64,000 bases of DNA from Companilactobacillus zhongbaensis (lineage in GTDB: Bacteria; Bacillota; Bacilli; Lactobacillales; Lactobacillaceae): NCBI RefSeq assembly GCF_003946515.1, contig NZ_RHOM01000002.1, positions 62,001-126,000 of the forward strand, read 5' to 3'. The notes under the pieces were generated by a model, which was not told the DNA's origin, did not search any database, and saw nothing but the letters and a program-made list of their open reading frames with translations. Positions 56,703 through 64,000 of this stretch are shown in pieces. The position numbers and the translations under genes were made by a program. The first letter of the stretch is position 1; each line of letters starts with the position of its first letter.

Positions 56703-56898
56703 AACAAAAAAATTACGTGAAGAAAAAGGAATAAAATTGGTCGAACTTTCAAAAGCAACCAATATTCACCGATCAACATTATCGAGATATGAAAATCATA
56801 TTACCGAGATTGGAAGTAAAAAATTATTTGAACTAGCAAATTATTTTCACGTAAGCATGGAATATTTAGGAGGTTATAGAGATGAACGCAATAGATAA
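56686..56898 (+). CDS. XRE-family HTH protein, second of a tandem pair
   Basis: The 70-residue helix-turn-helix (GIKLVELSKATNIHRSTLSR) starts at 56686 (or 56695) after TAGGAGG. It ends in the same YLGGYRDERN peptide as its upstream neighbour, although the DNA-binding helices differ clearly. The pair may be a duplication followed by divergence, or a repeat conserved by recombination. Confidence 0.8.
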   Translation: MNAMNRTKKLREEKGIKLVELSKATNIHRSTLSRYENHITEIGSKKLFELANYFHVSMEYLGGYRDERNR

Positions 56899-57058
56899 GG
56901 TGACTGATGCATATTATGCACAGCGACACTGGGAAGAGTTTAGGGACAGGATCGTGAAGAAACAACTAACATACGGTGCTGTTGTCCACGATTATTTCAA
57001 ACTTGTGGACGAGATGAACCGCACCAAGGAGGAGTTAAAGCAATGGAACATGAATTAG
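56882..57058 (+). CDS. Hypothetical helical early phage protein (58 aa)
   Basis: The start at 56882 lies within the second copy of the 36-bp repeat (site TAGGAGG). The product MNAIDKVTDAYYAQRHWEEF continues as charged helices. The stop overlaps the next gene by 16 bases. No family recognised. Confidence 0.55.
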   Translation: MNAIDKVTDAYYAQRHWEEFRDRIVKKQLTYGAVVHDYFKLVDEMNRTKEELKQWNMN

Positions 57059-57219
57059 ATGTATTGATCGATAAATCTATTGAATTCTACAAAGCTAGAC
57101 ACGCTTATAACTGGATGCCTACGAAGCGGAACAAAGCAGAGTACATTCAACAAGCTAACAAATTGCACCAATTAAAAAAGTCCCTTGCCACTGCAATGGC
57201 AAAGGACCGGAATACTTAA
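57043..57219 (+). CDS. Hypothetical early phage protein (58 aa)
   Basis: The ATG at 57043 follows AAGGAGGAG. The product is basic and helical (SIEFYKARHAYNWMPTKRNK). No family recognised. The 50-base gap after it leads to recT. Confidence 0.55.
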   Translation: MEHELDVLIDKSIEFYKARHAYNWMPTKRNKAEYIQQANKLHQLKKSLATAMAKDRNT

Positions 57220-57269
57220 AAAAAAATCATATGTTCATTTTAACACAATAAGAAAAAGGGGATAAAAAA

Positions 57270-58082
57270 ATGGTAAACAATTTAGCAAAATTACCAATCC
57301 AGACATTAGTAAAAGAACCAAAGATCGTTGAAAAATTTGAATCTGTGTTAGGTAACAAATCAGCTCAATTTGTTACATCACTTATTAATGTTGTGAATAG
57401 TAATCAATCTTTGAAGAATGTTGATCAAATGAGCGTTGTTGCCTCGGCTATGGTGGCAGCCAGTTTAGACTTGCCAATTAATCAAGACTTGGGATACATG
57501 TGGTTAGTTCCATACGGCGGTAAGGCACAACCTCAGATGGGTTACAAAGGATATATCCAATTGGCACAGCGAACTGGACAGTACAAACATTTGAACGCCG
57601 TTGCAGTGTATGATGACGAGTTTAAAAGTTACAACCCATTAACCGAGCAATTGAATTATGAGCCTCATTTTAAGGATCGCGATTCCTCTGAAAAACCCGT
57701 TGGATATGTTGGCTATTTTGAGCTAACTAGCGGCTTTGAAAAAACTGTGTATTGGACACGTAAACAAATTGATGATCATAGACAAAACTTTTCAAAAATG
57801 AGTGGAAAGTCAAAACCAAGTGGTGTTTGGGCAACTAACTTTGACGCAATGGCACTCAAAACGGTTCTAAGAAACCTAATCAGTAAATGGGGGCCAATGA
57901 GCGTGGAAATGCAAAAAGCTTACGAAAGCGACGAGCAGGCAACAACAATCAGCACAAACGACATCAAAGATATTGAAGCACAAGAACAAGAACCCGCAAC
58001 GGATGTTAGCCAGCTGATTAATGGAAATGCAACGGAGGCAAATGTCAATGACTCAACAACCAATTCAAAAGACTCTGAATAA
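57270..58082 (+). CDS. recT: RecT-family single-strand annealing protein
   Basis: The 270-residue protein matches phage RecT: AQFVTSLINVVNSNQSLKNV near residue 32, LPINQDLGYMWLVPYGGKAQ near 74 and the MGYKGYIQLAQRTGQYK block near 98. The C terminus is acidic and disordered. It anneals complementary DNA strands during phage recombination, working with the nuclease encoded by the overlapping next gene. Confidence 0.94.
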   Translation: MVNNLAKLPIQTLVKEPKIVEKFESVLGNKSAQFVTSLINVVNSNQSLKNVDQMSVVASAMVAASLDLPINQDLGYMWLVPYGGKAQPQMGYKGYIQLAQRTGQYKHLNAVAVYDDEFKSYNPLTEQLNYEPHFKDRDSSEKPVGYVGYFELTSGFEKTVYWTRKQIDDHRQNFSKMSGKSKPSGVWATNFDAMALKTVLRNLISKWGPMSVEMQKAYESDEQATTISTNDIKDIEAQEQEPATDVSQLINGNATEANVNDSTTNSKDSE

Positions 58083-58860
58083 AGAAACATATTATTCAAT
58101 TGAATCAGATAGGTATTATCAATCGGCAACTTTTTTCAAGAACTTCGAAAAATGTGAGACCGCAACCGTGGCACAGCTAAACGATATATACAAACCAGAT
58201 ATGAACCAAAAAGCTCTATTGGTTGGCAATTACTTGCATTCTTACTTTGAAAGCCATACGGCTCACGAGAATTTCATTAAACAACACGAAAGTGACATGT
58301 TCACAAAGCGGGGCACACTGTTAAAAGACTATCAGGTTGCTGACTCAATGATTGCAACGCTTGCTGATGATCCAATGTTCAATAATCTTTATCAGGGTAA
58401 GAAAGAGGCAATCGTTAAAGGCCAAATTGAAGGCGTTAATTGGAAAGGCAAAATTGATTGTTTGAACCTAGACCGCAAAATATTTCTTGATTTAAAAACA
58501 ACTAGAGAAATAGACCGTAAATATTGGAACGAAGAAAAACATATGTGGCAATCATTTATGGACGAATATAATTATCCGTTGCAAATGTATGTATACCAGC
58601 AATTAATTTATCAACAATATGGAGTCATGTGTACACCTTATATTATTGCAGTAAGTAAACAAGAAATACCCGCAAAGGCCGTTATCTCGATTCCTAAGAA
58701 GCGACTAGCAGAGGCCCAAGAAGAGATTGAAACACTTCAACCAAGATTTGAAAAAGTAAAGAGCGGATTTGAAGTACCAATACGTTGTGGTAAATGCGCT
58801 TATTGTCGAAAAACTGCGACACTGAGGGAAATTACAAGCATGGACGACCTTATCAGTTAG
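58048..58860 (+). CDS. PD-(D/E)XK exonuclease, RecE/YqaJ-like partner of RecT
   Basis: The 270-residue protein shows the nuclease motif GKIDCLNLDRKIFLDLKTTR near residue 140 (D, then D-x-K) and an upstream LLVGNYLHSYFE. A C-terminal cluster CGKCAYCRKT resembles the iron-sulphur or zinc cysteines of Cas4/AddB-like nucleases. The start at 58048 lies inside recT, after CGGAGG. It likely resects DNA ends for RecT. Confidence 0.85.
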   Translation: MTQQPIQKTLNKETYYSIESDRYYQSATFFKNFEKCETATVAQLNDIYKPDMNQKALLVGNYLHSYFESHTAHENFIKQHESDMFTKRGTLLKDYQVADSMIATLADDPMFNNLYQGKKEAIVKGQIEGVNWKGKIDCLNLDRKIFLDLKTTREIDRKYWNEEKHMWQSFMDEYNYPLQMYVYQQLIYQQYGVMCTPYIIAVSKQEIPAKAVISIPKKRLAEAQEEIETLQPRFEKVKSGFEVPIRCGKCAYCRKTATLREITSMDDLIS

Positions 58861-58870
58861 GAGGTGAGTC

Positions 58871-59761
58871 ATGGCTAGACCAATTAAGAAAGGGCTTGAT
58901 TACTTCCCATTAGATGTCAGTTTTCTTCAGGATATAAAAATTAGAAAAGTAATTCGAGCTTGTGGAAGTGCCGCACCAACGGTAATCATTTGTATTCTCG
59001 GATATGTTTATCAAGATGAGGGATATTTTTTATATTTTGATGATGATACGCGTTTTCTAATTGCTGAAGACGTCGATACAACTGAAGAACTGGTTGATAA
59101 GGTGGTTCAAAAAGCATTAGAGATAAAATTTTTTGATCAACTACTATTTACCAAATACAAAATACTGACTTCTACTGGAATTCAAAACAGATATAAGCAA
59201 GCCAGTTACAAAAAAACAAACAATACGATTCGAAAAGATTTCGATTTATTAAACCCTAGTAAAAATGACAACGGGGTTTCCGGTGTCGATAACCCTGTTT
59301 CAGACACCGGAAACCCCGACGCTGTTGAATTATCGACGTCAGTAACCCCAGTTTCCGACGTCGGAAGTACACAAAGTAAAGTAAAGGAAAGTAAAGAAAA
59401 GGAAAGTAAAGAAAAACAGAGTAAAGAAATAGAGACGCCTGCCGTTGCTTTTCAAAAAACTCTTACAGTGTATCAACAAAATATTGGGGTACTAAATCCA
59501 TTTGTGCAGCAAAACATAGAATATCGAATCAACGACTTCGTTAATCAAGGAACTAATGAAATTGAAGCCAATGAGATTGTTCGACTCGCAATTGAAAAGG
59601 CAGCCCTTAGCAATAAACTGTCTTGGAATTATGCAGATGGGATTTTAAAAAACTGGCTTGATCATAGCTTGTTCACGTTAAGCAATGTAAAGGCAGAACA
59701 AAAACCGAAGTCCAAGAATGAACCATATTCTGTTGATGAATCGGACAAATTACCATACTAG
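58871..59761 (+). CDS. Phage replication initiator (Lin1244-like N-terminal, DnaD-like C-terminal)
   Basis: The 296-residue protein has the Lin1244/Lin1753-type winged-helix N terminus (ARPIKKGLDYFPLDVSFLQD), a low-complexity linker with repeated KESKEKESKEKQ, and a DnaD-like C terminus (IEYRINDFVNQG and ALSNKLSWNYADGILKNWLD). It should bind the phage origin and recruit the helicase loader encoded next. The linker DNA at 59273-59363 holds inverted repeats that may be the origin itself. An AGGAGGTGAG site precedes the start. Confidence 0.88.
   Translation: MARPIKKGLDYFPLDVSFLQDIKIRKVIRACGSAAPTVIICILGYVYQDEGYFLYFDDDTRFLIAEDVDTTEELVDKVVQKALEIKFFDQLLFTKYKILTSTGIQNRYKQASYKKTNNTIRKDFDLLNPSKNDNGVSGVDNPVSDTGNPDAVELSTSVTPVSDVGSTQSKVKESKEKESKEKQSKEIETPAVAFQKTLTVYQQNIGVLNPFVQQNIEYRINDFVNQGTNEIEANEIVRLAIEKAALSNKLSWNYADGILKNWLDHSLFTLSNVKAEQKPKSKNEPYSVDESDKLPY
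59273..59363. other. Candidate phage replication origin inside the initiator gene
   Basis: Two adjacent inverted repeats lie in the linker-coding part: GGGGTTTCCGGTGTC (59273-59287) with GACACCGGAAACCCC (59303-59317), and CGACGTC (59334-59340) with GACGTCG (59357-59363). Related iteron-like units (TAACCCTGTTTCAGACACCGG and TAACCCCAGTTTCCGACG) recur about 52 bases apart. An A/G-rich strand rich in AAAGTAAAG follows to about 59430, which could be an unwinding region. Origins embedded in the initiator gene are known in lambda and many lactic phages. Confidence 0.55.
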
Positions 59762-59770
59762 GAGGGCGAA

Positions 59771-60538
59771 ATGGAAAACTTAGGAACAATCATGAGTGAA
59801 CTGTTGGCAGACCTCAAGAAGAAAGAGATCGATATTGATTGGGATAACGTGAAGAATATCGACATGGACGAAAGACGAAAGCAAGACGAGATTAATATCA
59901 CCAAAAGATATAAGGCACAGGAAAAACACCGAATGTTTAACAGTTCGCTTGTTAGTGATATTAACGACCTAAAACACGTTTTTGACGATTTCAATACAGA
60001 TACACCAGAACAACAAAAAGAGCTGTCACAGGCGCAAAATATCGCAAATAAGATATATAGCGGCAGTATCTCCAACTATTTGTTCACGGGCAAAGCAGGA
60101 AGAGGAAAAACAATGTTAGCGGTTAGCATTTTGAACGGATTAAATTCGCTTAATACCGACATTACTTGCTTATTTGTCAGCGTTGAAATGTTGATCAATT
60201 TGGAACGCCAAGCCGTTACAGATAAGTTCAACATTGAGAAACACGACGTTTATCGAATCGAGAAATGTATTGAAAAATGCGATGTATTAGTTCTTGATGA
60301 CCTAGGAAGTGAAACAAGTTTCGTGACAGGTGCAGATATACAGCCTGCTACGAGATTCACACAGGAAGTACTATTCCGAATTGCTGACTATCGAAAAAAC
60401 AAAGCGAACATCATTACAACGAACAACACAGGCAGTGAATTACAACGAATGTACAACGGGAAGATTATAAGTCGATTGCTTACCAAAAAGCCTGAGAATG
60501 TAATTGTGTTTGATGGTAAAGACATGAGGGAGGTTTAG
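59771..60538 (+). CDS. DnaC-like helicase loader (AAA+ ATPase)
   Basis: The 255-residue protein carries Walker A FTGKAGRGKTMLAVSILNGL near residue 109 and Walker B VLVLDDLGSE near 175, with the arginine-rich C terminus of DnaC/DnaI-type loaders (SELQRMYNGKIISRLL). It loads the host replicative helicase at the phage origin. It follows the initiator after ten bases with its own AGGAGGGCG site. Confidence 0.93.
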   Translation: MENLGTIMSELLADLKKKEIDIDWDNVKNIDMDERRKQDEINITKRYKAQEKHRMFNSSLVSDINDLKHVFDDFNTDTPEQQKELSQAQNIANKIYSGSISNYLFTGKAGRGKTMLAVSILNGLNSLNTDITCLFVSVEMLINLERQAVTDKFNIEKHDVYRIEKCIEKCDVLVLDDLGSETSFVTGADIQPATRFTQEVLFRIADYRKNKANIITTNNTGSELQRMYNGKIISRLLTKKPENVIVFDGKDMREV

Positions 60539-60540
60539 AA

Positions 60541-60861
60541 ATGGAAACAGAAAAATTTATATCAGAGTTGCCAATTATTCAAAACGTGGAAAGAGACAGT
60601 CTTTCTTATGCAAATAATCAGCTTTTGGTTATTCACGATCCTATCCTAAGTCAAATTAAATATTTAAAAGTCATATATGAACGGTATCACCAACTTTTAA
60701 ACGATGTTTCTGATTATCGAGGTAATACGGATATTGAGGAACATTTAATTATGGCTATTTCAGAGCTTGAAACGGTACATAAACAAATTGATGGAGAACT
60801 GCTCAATATGAATTGGCTTTTGAAGGAGATTAAAGAGAATGTTTTTAAAAATGACGATTAA
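60541..60861 (+). CDS. Hypothetical coiled-coil early phage protein (106 aa)
   Basis: The product is predicted almost entirely helical (IKYLKVIYERYHQLLNDVSD; ELETVHKQIDGELL). It starts two bases after the loader stop and overlaps rusA by 23 bases. No family recognised. Confidence 0.65.
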   Translation: METEKFISELPIIQNVERDSLSYANNQLLVIHDPILSQIKYLKVIYERYHQLLNDVSDYRGNTDIEEHLIMAISELETVHKQIDGELLNMNWLLKEIKENVFKNDD

Positions 60862-61252
60862 GGGTGAACCAGTCGCAGCACAAAGACCGAGAGTCACAAG
60901 AAAGGGGACATACACTCCACGAAAATATGCAAAATATAAAAAAGAAATCGAAAAACAATACCGAAAAGAATTTAATAATGAACAGCTTTTTGATCGCGGC
61001 GAACCTTTAAAAGCAGAATTACATTTTTACAGAAGCATTCAAAAATCAATATCAAAAAAAGAGCACGAACGGCGGGCAATCCACGAAGTAAAGCCGGCAA
61101 TGAAATCGGACTTGGATAATTATATTAAATCGGTTTTTGATGGTCTCAAATGCGCATGGTTTGATGATGGTCAAATTGTCGAGATCAATGCAGCAAAAGA
61201 TTACGACGATTGTCCAAGAGTGGAGGTAACAATTGAAAAAATTAACAGTTGA
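60839..61252 (+). CDS. rusA: RusA-family Holliday junction resolvase
   Basis: The 137-residue protein has the RusA pattern: IKGEPVAAQRPRVTRKGTYT at the N terminus and the catalytic aspartates in KSDLDNYIKSVFDGLKCAWF followed by DDGQI near residue 93-110. It cuts branched phage DNA before packaging. The start at 60839 follows a GGAG site at fair distance; an in-frame ATG at 60851 is an alternative. Confidence 0.9.
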   Translation: MFLKMTIKGEPVAAQRPRVTRKGTYTPRKYAKYKKEIEKQYRKEFNNEQLFDRGEPLKAELHFYRSIQKSISKKEHERRAIHEVKPAMKSDLDNYIKSVFDGLKCAWFDDGQIVEINAAKDYDDCPRVEVTIEKINS

Positions 61253-61316
61253 TGAATTAGTTTTGATTGTAAAAACAGCGAACCAAATACAAAAAGGACG
61301 TGATTCAGATGATTAA
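61233..61316 (+). CDS. Very small early phage protein (27 aa)
   Basis: A TTG start at 61233 after GGAGGTAAC opens 27 codons: (M)[19 protein letters not shown], then KGRDSDD. It bridges rusA and ssb with overlaps at both ends, so it may serve translational coupling. Confidence 0.4.
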   Translation: MKKLTVDELVLIVKTANQIQKGRDSDD

Positions 61317-61830
61317 TAGAGCAGTGATTACAGGAAGATTAACGAAAGATCCAGATTTGCGTTACACAGCAAATGGCAACGCTGTGGCAAGTTTTACAGT
61401 TGCCGTTAATAGAACATATACAAACGCAGACGGAGAGCGTGAGGCGGATTTTATTAATTGTGTGATGTGGAGAAAAGCAGCGGAAAATTTTGCAAATTTT
61501 ACTCACAAGGGTTCATTAGTTGGGATTGATGGTCGTATTCAAACAAGGAACTATGAAAACGATCAAGGAAACAGAGTGTTTGTTACTGAGGTGTTAGCGG
61601 AGAACTTTTCATTGCTTGAACCAAAATCAAGCAATCACCAACCGGCAAATAAAGAGCAACGACAACCAAGTAATGCACAACCATCAGCAAAACCAACCGA
61701 GTGGACAACGCAAGGAAGCGAGTCAAAACAAAAGACATATGAAGAAGTTAACGGCATGAATAAGAATGGAACATATGAGAACGAGTCCACACAACAAGCT
61801 GACATCACAGACGATGATTTACCTTTTTAG
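61309..61830 (+). CDS. ssb: Phage single-stranded DNA-binding protein
   Basis: The 173-residue SSB has the OB-fold ([20 protein letters not shown], then [20 protein letters not shown] and [16 protein letters not shown], about residues 1-105), a Gln/Ser-rich linker and the acidic tip [10 protein letters not shown] that binds host partner proteins. Start at 61309 after AAAGGACG; an ATG at 61300 has no spacing for it. Confidence 0.95.
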   Translation: MINRAVITGRLTKDPDLRYTANGNAVASFTVAVNRTYTNADGEREADFINCVMWRKAAENFANFTHKGSLVGIDGRIQTRNYENDQGNRVFVTEVLAENFSLLEPKSSNHQPANKEQRQPSNAQPSAKPTEWTTQGSESKQKTYEEVNGMNKNGTYENESTQQADITDDDLPF

Positions 61831-61839
61831 GTGAATGAC

Positions 61840-62007
61840 ATGAAAGAAGATAAAAAAAGAAAAATCGAGTTACCAAAGAAAATAACGGTTGTTGATGGAC
61901 AAATATTTTTTGATGAAACAGACAACATCTTAAAAACAGATACAGGTATTTCAATCAAGAAAGAAAACAAAGCTTTTAATCTAAATGTAATGACTAAAGA
62001 CAGTTAA
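61840..62007 (+). CDS. Hypothetical early phage protein (55 aa)
   Basis: Ten bases after the ssb stop an ATG at 61840 opens 55 codons, with a basic N terminus MKEDKKRKIELPKKITVVDG and a predicted beta-rich middle. The ribosome site TTTTTAGGTGA is moderate. No family recognised. Confidence 0.5.
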   Translation: MKEDKKRKIELPKKITVVDGQIFFDETDNILKTDTGISIKKENKAFNLNVMTKDS

Positions 62008-62226
62008 ATTTTCTTACGGCACTGTTTAGAGCACTGTCATAAACGTTGATGTAACGGCGTTAAGGGACGTTAACAGTGCCGTAGTGCCTTAAAACTCTTA
62101 TTGTTTACAAATACAAAAAAATAATATTTATAAATAATATAAGAGTAATAGGGAACTGAGCACTTAGAGCACTGTGGATTAATAAAACCGTTGTGGCACA
62201 AGGGATTTAGTACAGTGCCCTAAAAA
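62008..62226. repeat. Repeat-rich noncoding segment with GCACTG boxes and an 11-bp inverted repeat
   Basis: ACGGCACTGTT (62016-62026) and AACAGTGCCGT (62072-62082) form a perfect inverted repeat around repeated ACGTT sequences. GCACTG occurs again at 62031 and 62169, inverted at 62213. Between them lies an almost pure AT stretch flanked by CTCTTAT and ATAAGAG. No coding frame is seen. It could be a regulatory or replication-related site. Confidence 0.55.
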
Positions 62227-62577
62227 ATGGGGGTATTTTTTATCAGAGAACAAGATATTCAAAGTTTAATTAGAATTGCAGTTTCTAAAGATCACTGCAG
62301 AATATTCCGTGGAAATGTTGGGAAGGTTAAAACAATCGAGGGTAGATGGTTTGATACTGGATTACCACCAGGGTACCCAGACCTACATGGATACAAAATC
62401 TCTAACGGGAAAATGTTTTATATCGAAGTTAAGACATCAACTGGAATACCAAGGGCGGACCAAATTCAGTTTCATAATCAACTGATGACTGATGGTATTA
62501 TCCATGGAATAGCACGCAGCCCAGAAGACGCATTAAAAATAATTGATGAGGAGTTGGTAGGATATGGATTCGAATGA
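62227..62577 (+). CDS. VRR-NUC domain nuclease
   Basis: The 116-residue protein matches stand-alone phage VRR-NUC enzymes: HCRIFRGNVGKVKTIEGRWF near residue 20, GLPPGYPDLHGYKI near 42 with the catalytic Asp, and KMFYIEVKTSTGIPRADQIQ near 60 with the E-V-K motif. Such nucleases often process branched DNA. No ribosome site is obvious before the ATG at 62227. Its last 50 bases are duplicated at 63221-63271. Confidence 0.87.
   Translation: MGVFFIREQDIQSLIRIAVSKDHCRIFRGNVGKVKTIEGRWFDTGLPPGYPDLHGYKISNGKMFYIEVKTSTGIPRADQIQFHNQLMTDGIIHGIARSPEDALKIIDEELVGYGFE
62521..62571 (+). repeat. Direct repeat, left copy (end of VRR-NUC gene)
   Basis: About 50 bases starting CCAGAAGACGCATTAAAAAT recur at 63221-63271, exactly 700 bases downstream, with about four differences. 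Confidence 0.9.
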
Positions 62578-62743
62578 GAAACAACGGTATGACGAGATGA
62601 TTGAAGAAGTAGAGTATGTTTACAACAATCTTCCAATAATAATCGATGCTGACGAAGGACTTATGGCTGTAGCTATTTTAGTAGCTAGTGAACATAGCAA
62701 TGAAGATTTAGGTCAAATGGCTGGATTTATTCAGAAACGTTAG
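62564..62743 (+). CDS. Hypothetical acidic prophage protein (59 aa)
   Basis: The ATG at 62564 overlaps the VRR-NUC gene and uses a GAGGAG site inside it. The acidic product MDSNEKQRYDEMIEEVEYVY, followed by a short hydrophobic part, matches no family I recognise. It lies within the segment bounded by the 50-bp direct repeats. Confidence 0.6.
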   Translation: MDSNEKQRYDEMIEEVEYVYNNLPIIIDADEGLMAVAILVASEHSNEDLGQMAGFIQKR

Positions 62744-62780
62744 TTAATCGAATAGTACCAAAATTTTAAGGAGATATGAC

Positions 62781-63236
62781 ATGACATATAGAGAGTTTTT
62801 ACAAAATAACAGATTAAAAAAACCAGATTATAAAATGTTCGATATTATTTTGAAAGGATCACCAAATATTTACGTTCAAACTTTTGGAAGAAATGGATAT
62901 GTTGTTATTCCTGACGACTGGACTTTGGACTATTGCAGTAATTTTTACGGTTTTTTAGATGATGGACCAGTTGGTGGCTTAACTTTTGGTGGATATATAA
63001 CAGTAGCTAATGATGAACTGACTGCAATTAATTTGGATTCGGGTAATTTAGGGTTTTTTCAAAAGGAACTTAATAATGATGACAAAAAAGCTATTGAAGA
63101 AATAAAAAAATATTGTGTTCACGTTATCGGTTTTGACAATCAACACTACAGACCAAACGAAATGGATGCTTTTGATGGTGCTAAATATATTGCGGAACAA
63201 TTAAGAAACAGAGAAAGCACCCAGAAGACGCATTAA
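62781..63236 (+). CDS. Unrecognised prophage protein (151 aa) bounded by direct repeats
   Basis: An AAGGAGATATG site precedes the start. The product has an aromatic, glycine-rich middle (YCSNFYGFLDDGPVGGLTFG) and a C-terminal helix. I do not recognise the family; a general immunity/SUKH-like or DUF protein is a guess. Its last residues (ESTQKTH) are encoded by the right copy of the direct repeat in another frame, so the original C terminus may have been replaced when the segment was inserted. Confidence 0.6.
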   Translation: MTYREFLQNNRLKKPDYKMFDIILKGSPNIYVQTFGRNGYVVIPDDWTLDYCSNFYGFLDDGPVGGLTFGGYITVANDELTAINLDSGNLGFFQKELNNDDKKAIEEIKKYCVHVIGFDNQHYRPNEMDAFDGAKYIAEQLRNRESTQKTH

Positions 63237-63271
63237 AAATAATTGACGAGGAGTTGGTAGGCTATGGTTTC
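63221..63271 (+). repeat. Direct repeat, right copy
   Basis: Matches the VRR-NUC 3' end at 62521-62571, including the GAGGAG ribosome site and the ATGG of the following gene start. Confidence 0.9.
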
Positions 63272-63470
63272 AGTGAATGATAAACACGTCTACAAAAGCT
63301 ACATGCAATTAATGTTTGAGTGTCATAGTCATTCGATTGAAAGCACTATCGTGTGGATGAGTAAACATTACGGCGAGACACCACAAATATTTAAAGCTGC
63401 AAAACGAGAATTAACGGTAGAACAACGTAACGAAATCATACGGGAAATTTTAGGGGGTAGCGAATGTTAA
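63264..63470 (+). CDS. Hypothetical prophage protein (68 aa)
   Basis: Starts at the ATG inside the right direct repeat with the GAGGAG site. The helical product VSVNDKHVYKSYMQLMFECH with a QRNEIIREILGG C terminus matches no family I recognise. Its start context equals that of the gene at 62564, so it was probably the original gene after VRR-NUC. Confidence 0.6.
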   Translation: MVSVNDKHVYKSYMQLMFECHSHSIESTIVWMSKHYGETPQIFKAAKRELTVEQRNEIIREILGGSEC

Positions 63471-63592
63471 AAACGGACACTATCAACGAACTAATAGGCG
63501 TTGATGATTCGTGGAAAGCAGGCATTGGCATTGCGAAGATAAAACTTAAACTAAAAGATTTAACCAGTAAAAGCAACATGAAAAAAGAATAA
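63464..63592 (+). CDS. Hypothetical small prophage protein (42 aa)
   Basis: Overlaps the previous gene by seven bases after TAGGGGG. The product MLKTDTINELIGVDDSWKAG and a basic tail match no family I recognise. Confidence 0.5.
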   Translation: MLKTDTINELIGVDDSWKAGIGIAKIKLKLKDLTSKSNMKKE

Positions 63593-63666
63593 TTGGCTGT
63601 TTTTTACTTAAAAATCATTAATTCAAACGGGTATTCTGTTTATATTCAAAATCGGAGGATTAACTA

Positions 63667-64000
63667 ATGAGAGAAATAACTGGCTGGAGTAAGGAAGAGA
63701 TTGAAGAACTAAAGAAAGGGATATACTCCCGTTACGATTCAATGGCAATGATATACAGCATTGTTCGTGGAAATTCAAACCCCAAACTTTATGCAAAATA
63801 TATGGACTGTGAACCACAACAATTAACACAAATGGCTAGGGACATCATTGATTTTTATGATGACACTGCAAGATTTCCAGAAAAGAAATATCGTGTGGTT
63901 TTACCGGATGAGAATATTTTGATATTTGGCAGGGATGAAGGATATCGCTGGACATTCTGCGTTCGCAGTGGCAGTTTAAGTTATCCGACAATGGATCCAG
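63667..64000 (+). CDS. Hypothetical prophage protein, 3' end beyond the window
   Basis: The ATG at 63667 follows TCGGAGG. At least 111 residues are encoded and the frame is open at the window edge. It begins MREITGWSKEEIEELKKGIY, helical, with later beta strands (KYRVVLPDENILIFGRDEGY). No family is recognised. Confidence 0.65.
   Translation, partial: MREITGWSKEEIEELKKGIYSRYDSMAMIYSIVRGNSNPKLYAKYMDCEPQQLTQMARDIIDFYDDTARFPEKKYRVVLPDENILIFGRDEGYRWTFCVRSGSLSYPTMDP

Larger units (their letters stand above)
49904..64000. mobile_element. Prophage, left part (lysogeny, early and replication modules)
   Basis: From the attachment site rightward: leftward integrase, exclusion and CI-type repressor genes, then a rightward early operon of Cro-like, antirepressor, HTH, RecT, nuclease, DnaD-type, DnaC-type, RusA, SSB and VRR-NUC genes. 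This is the standard order of temperate siphoviruses of Lactobacillales. Packaging, structural and lysis genes are not in the window. No decay is seen in the core replication genes. Confidence 0.93.

Overview
The window looks like low-GC Lactobacillaceae chromosome. The gene set (cdaA-cdaR-glmM, comG operon next to yebC and ackA, oleate hydratase, adhE, heme-exporter-type ABC genes, ornithine decarboxylase) and the codon use suggest a Companilactobacillus-like species. That genus call is an inference from gene content, not from a marker comparison.

Layout. 1-6.4 kb: c-di-AMP and amino-sugar genes (cdaA, cdaR, glmM, glmS). 7.1-9.3 kb: a frameshifted amino-acid permease and a VanZ-like protein. 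9.3-16 kb: yebC, the competence pseudopilus operon comGA to comGG, a YtxK-type methyltransferase and acetate kinase. 16.7-25.4 kb: oleate hydratase with a 35-residue membrane peptide, nagB, adhE, a GDPD pseudogene, a GNAT acetyltransferase and a peroxiredoxin. 25.9-31.5 kb: an hrtRBA-like heme efflux locus with a broken regulator, glutamate dehydrogenase, an SMR exporter behind a guanidine-type riboswitch candidate, and an MFS exporter. 31.8-39.2 kb: a metallophosphoesterase, an ornithine-type decarboxylase with a divergent antiporter, a methionine-gamma-lyase-like enzyme and a permease. 39.6-49.6 kb: a large secreted lectin/WxL-like protein, an ars cluster (arsD-arsA-arsR-arsC) without a pump gene, an acetyltransferase, a VanZ-like protein, a structured RNA candidate, a UvrA paralogue and an alcohol dehydrogenase remnant. 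49.9-64 kb: the left part of a prophage integrated at a tmRNA/tRNA-like 3' end, with integrase, exclusion and immunity genes, antirepressor, recombination and replication genes. It runs off the right edge.

How the parts work together. glmM and glmS make glucosamine-6-P and glucosamine-1-P for the cell wall, and nagB runs the opposite catabolic step. Both glmS and nagB carry NagR/YvoA-type operator sequences, so one regulator probably sets the balance. The ornithine decarboxylase and its divergent antiporter form an acid-stress/polyamine pair. The prophage has the usual order: leftward lysogeny genes, then a rightward early operon of Cro-like protein, Rha/KilAC antirepressor, RecT, PD-(D/E)XK nuclease, DnaD-type initiator, DnaC-type loader, RusA, SSB and VRR-NUC.

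The most unusual feature is a family of about 205-240-bp multibranched inverted-repeat elements in at least five intergenic regions, plus a fragment near 49.8 kb. Their stems have diverged by paired changes while the head (around AGGTTCACTGCCGGT) and tail (around GTGGGGTACGGTACTTA) stay fixed. Every copy lies just 3' of a gene. I do not recognise it as a named family.
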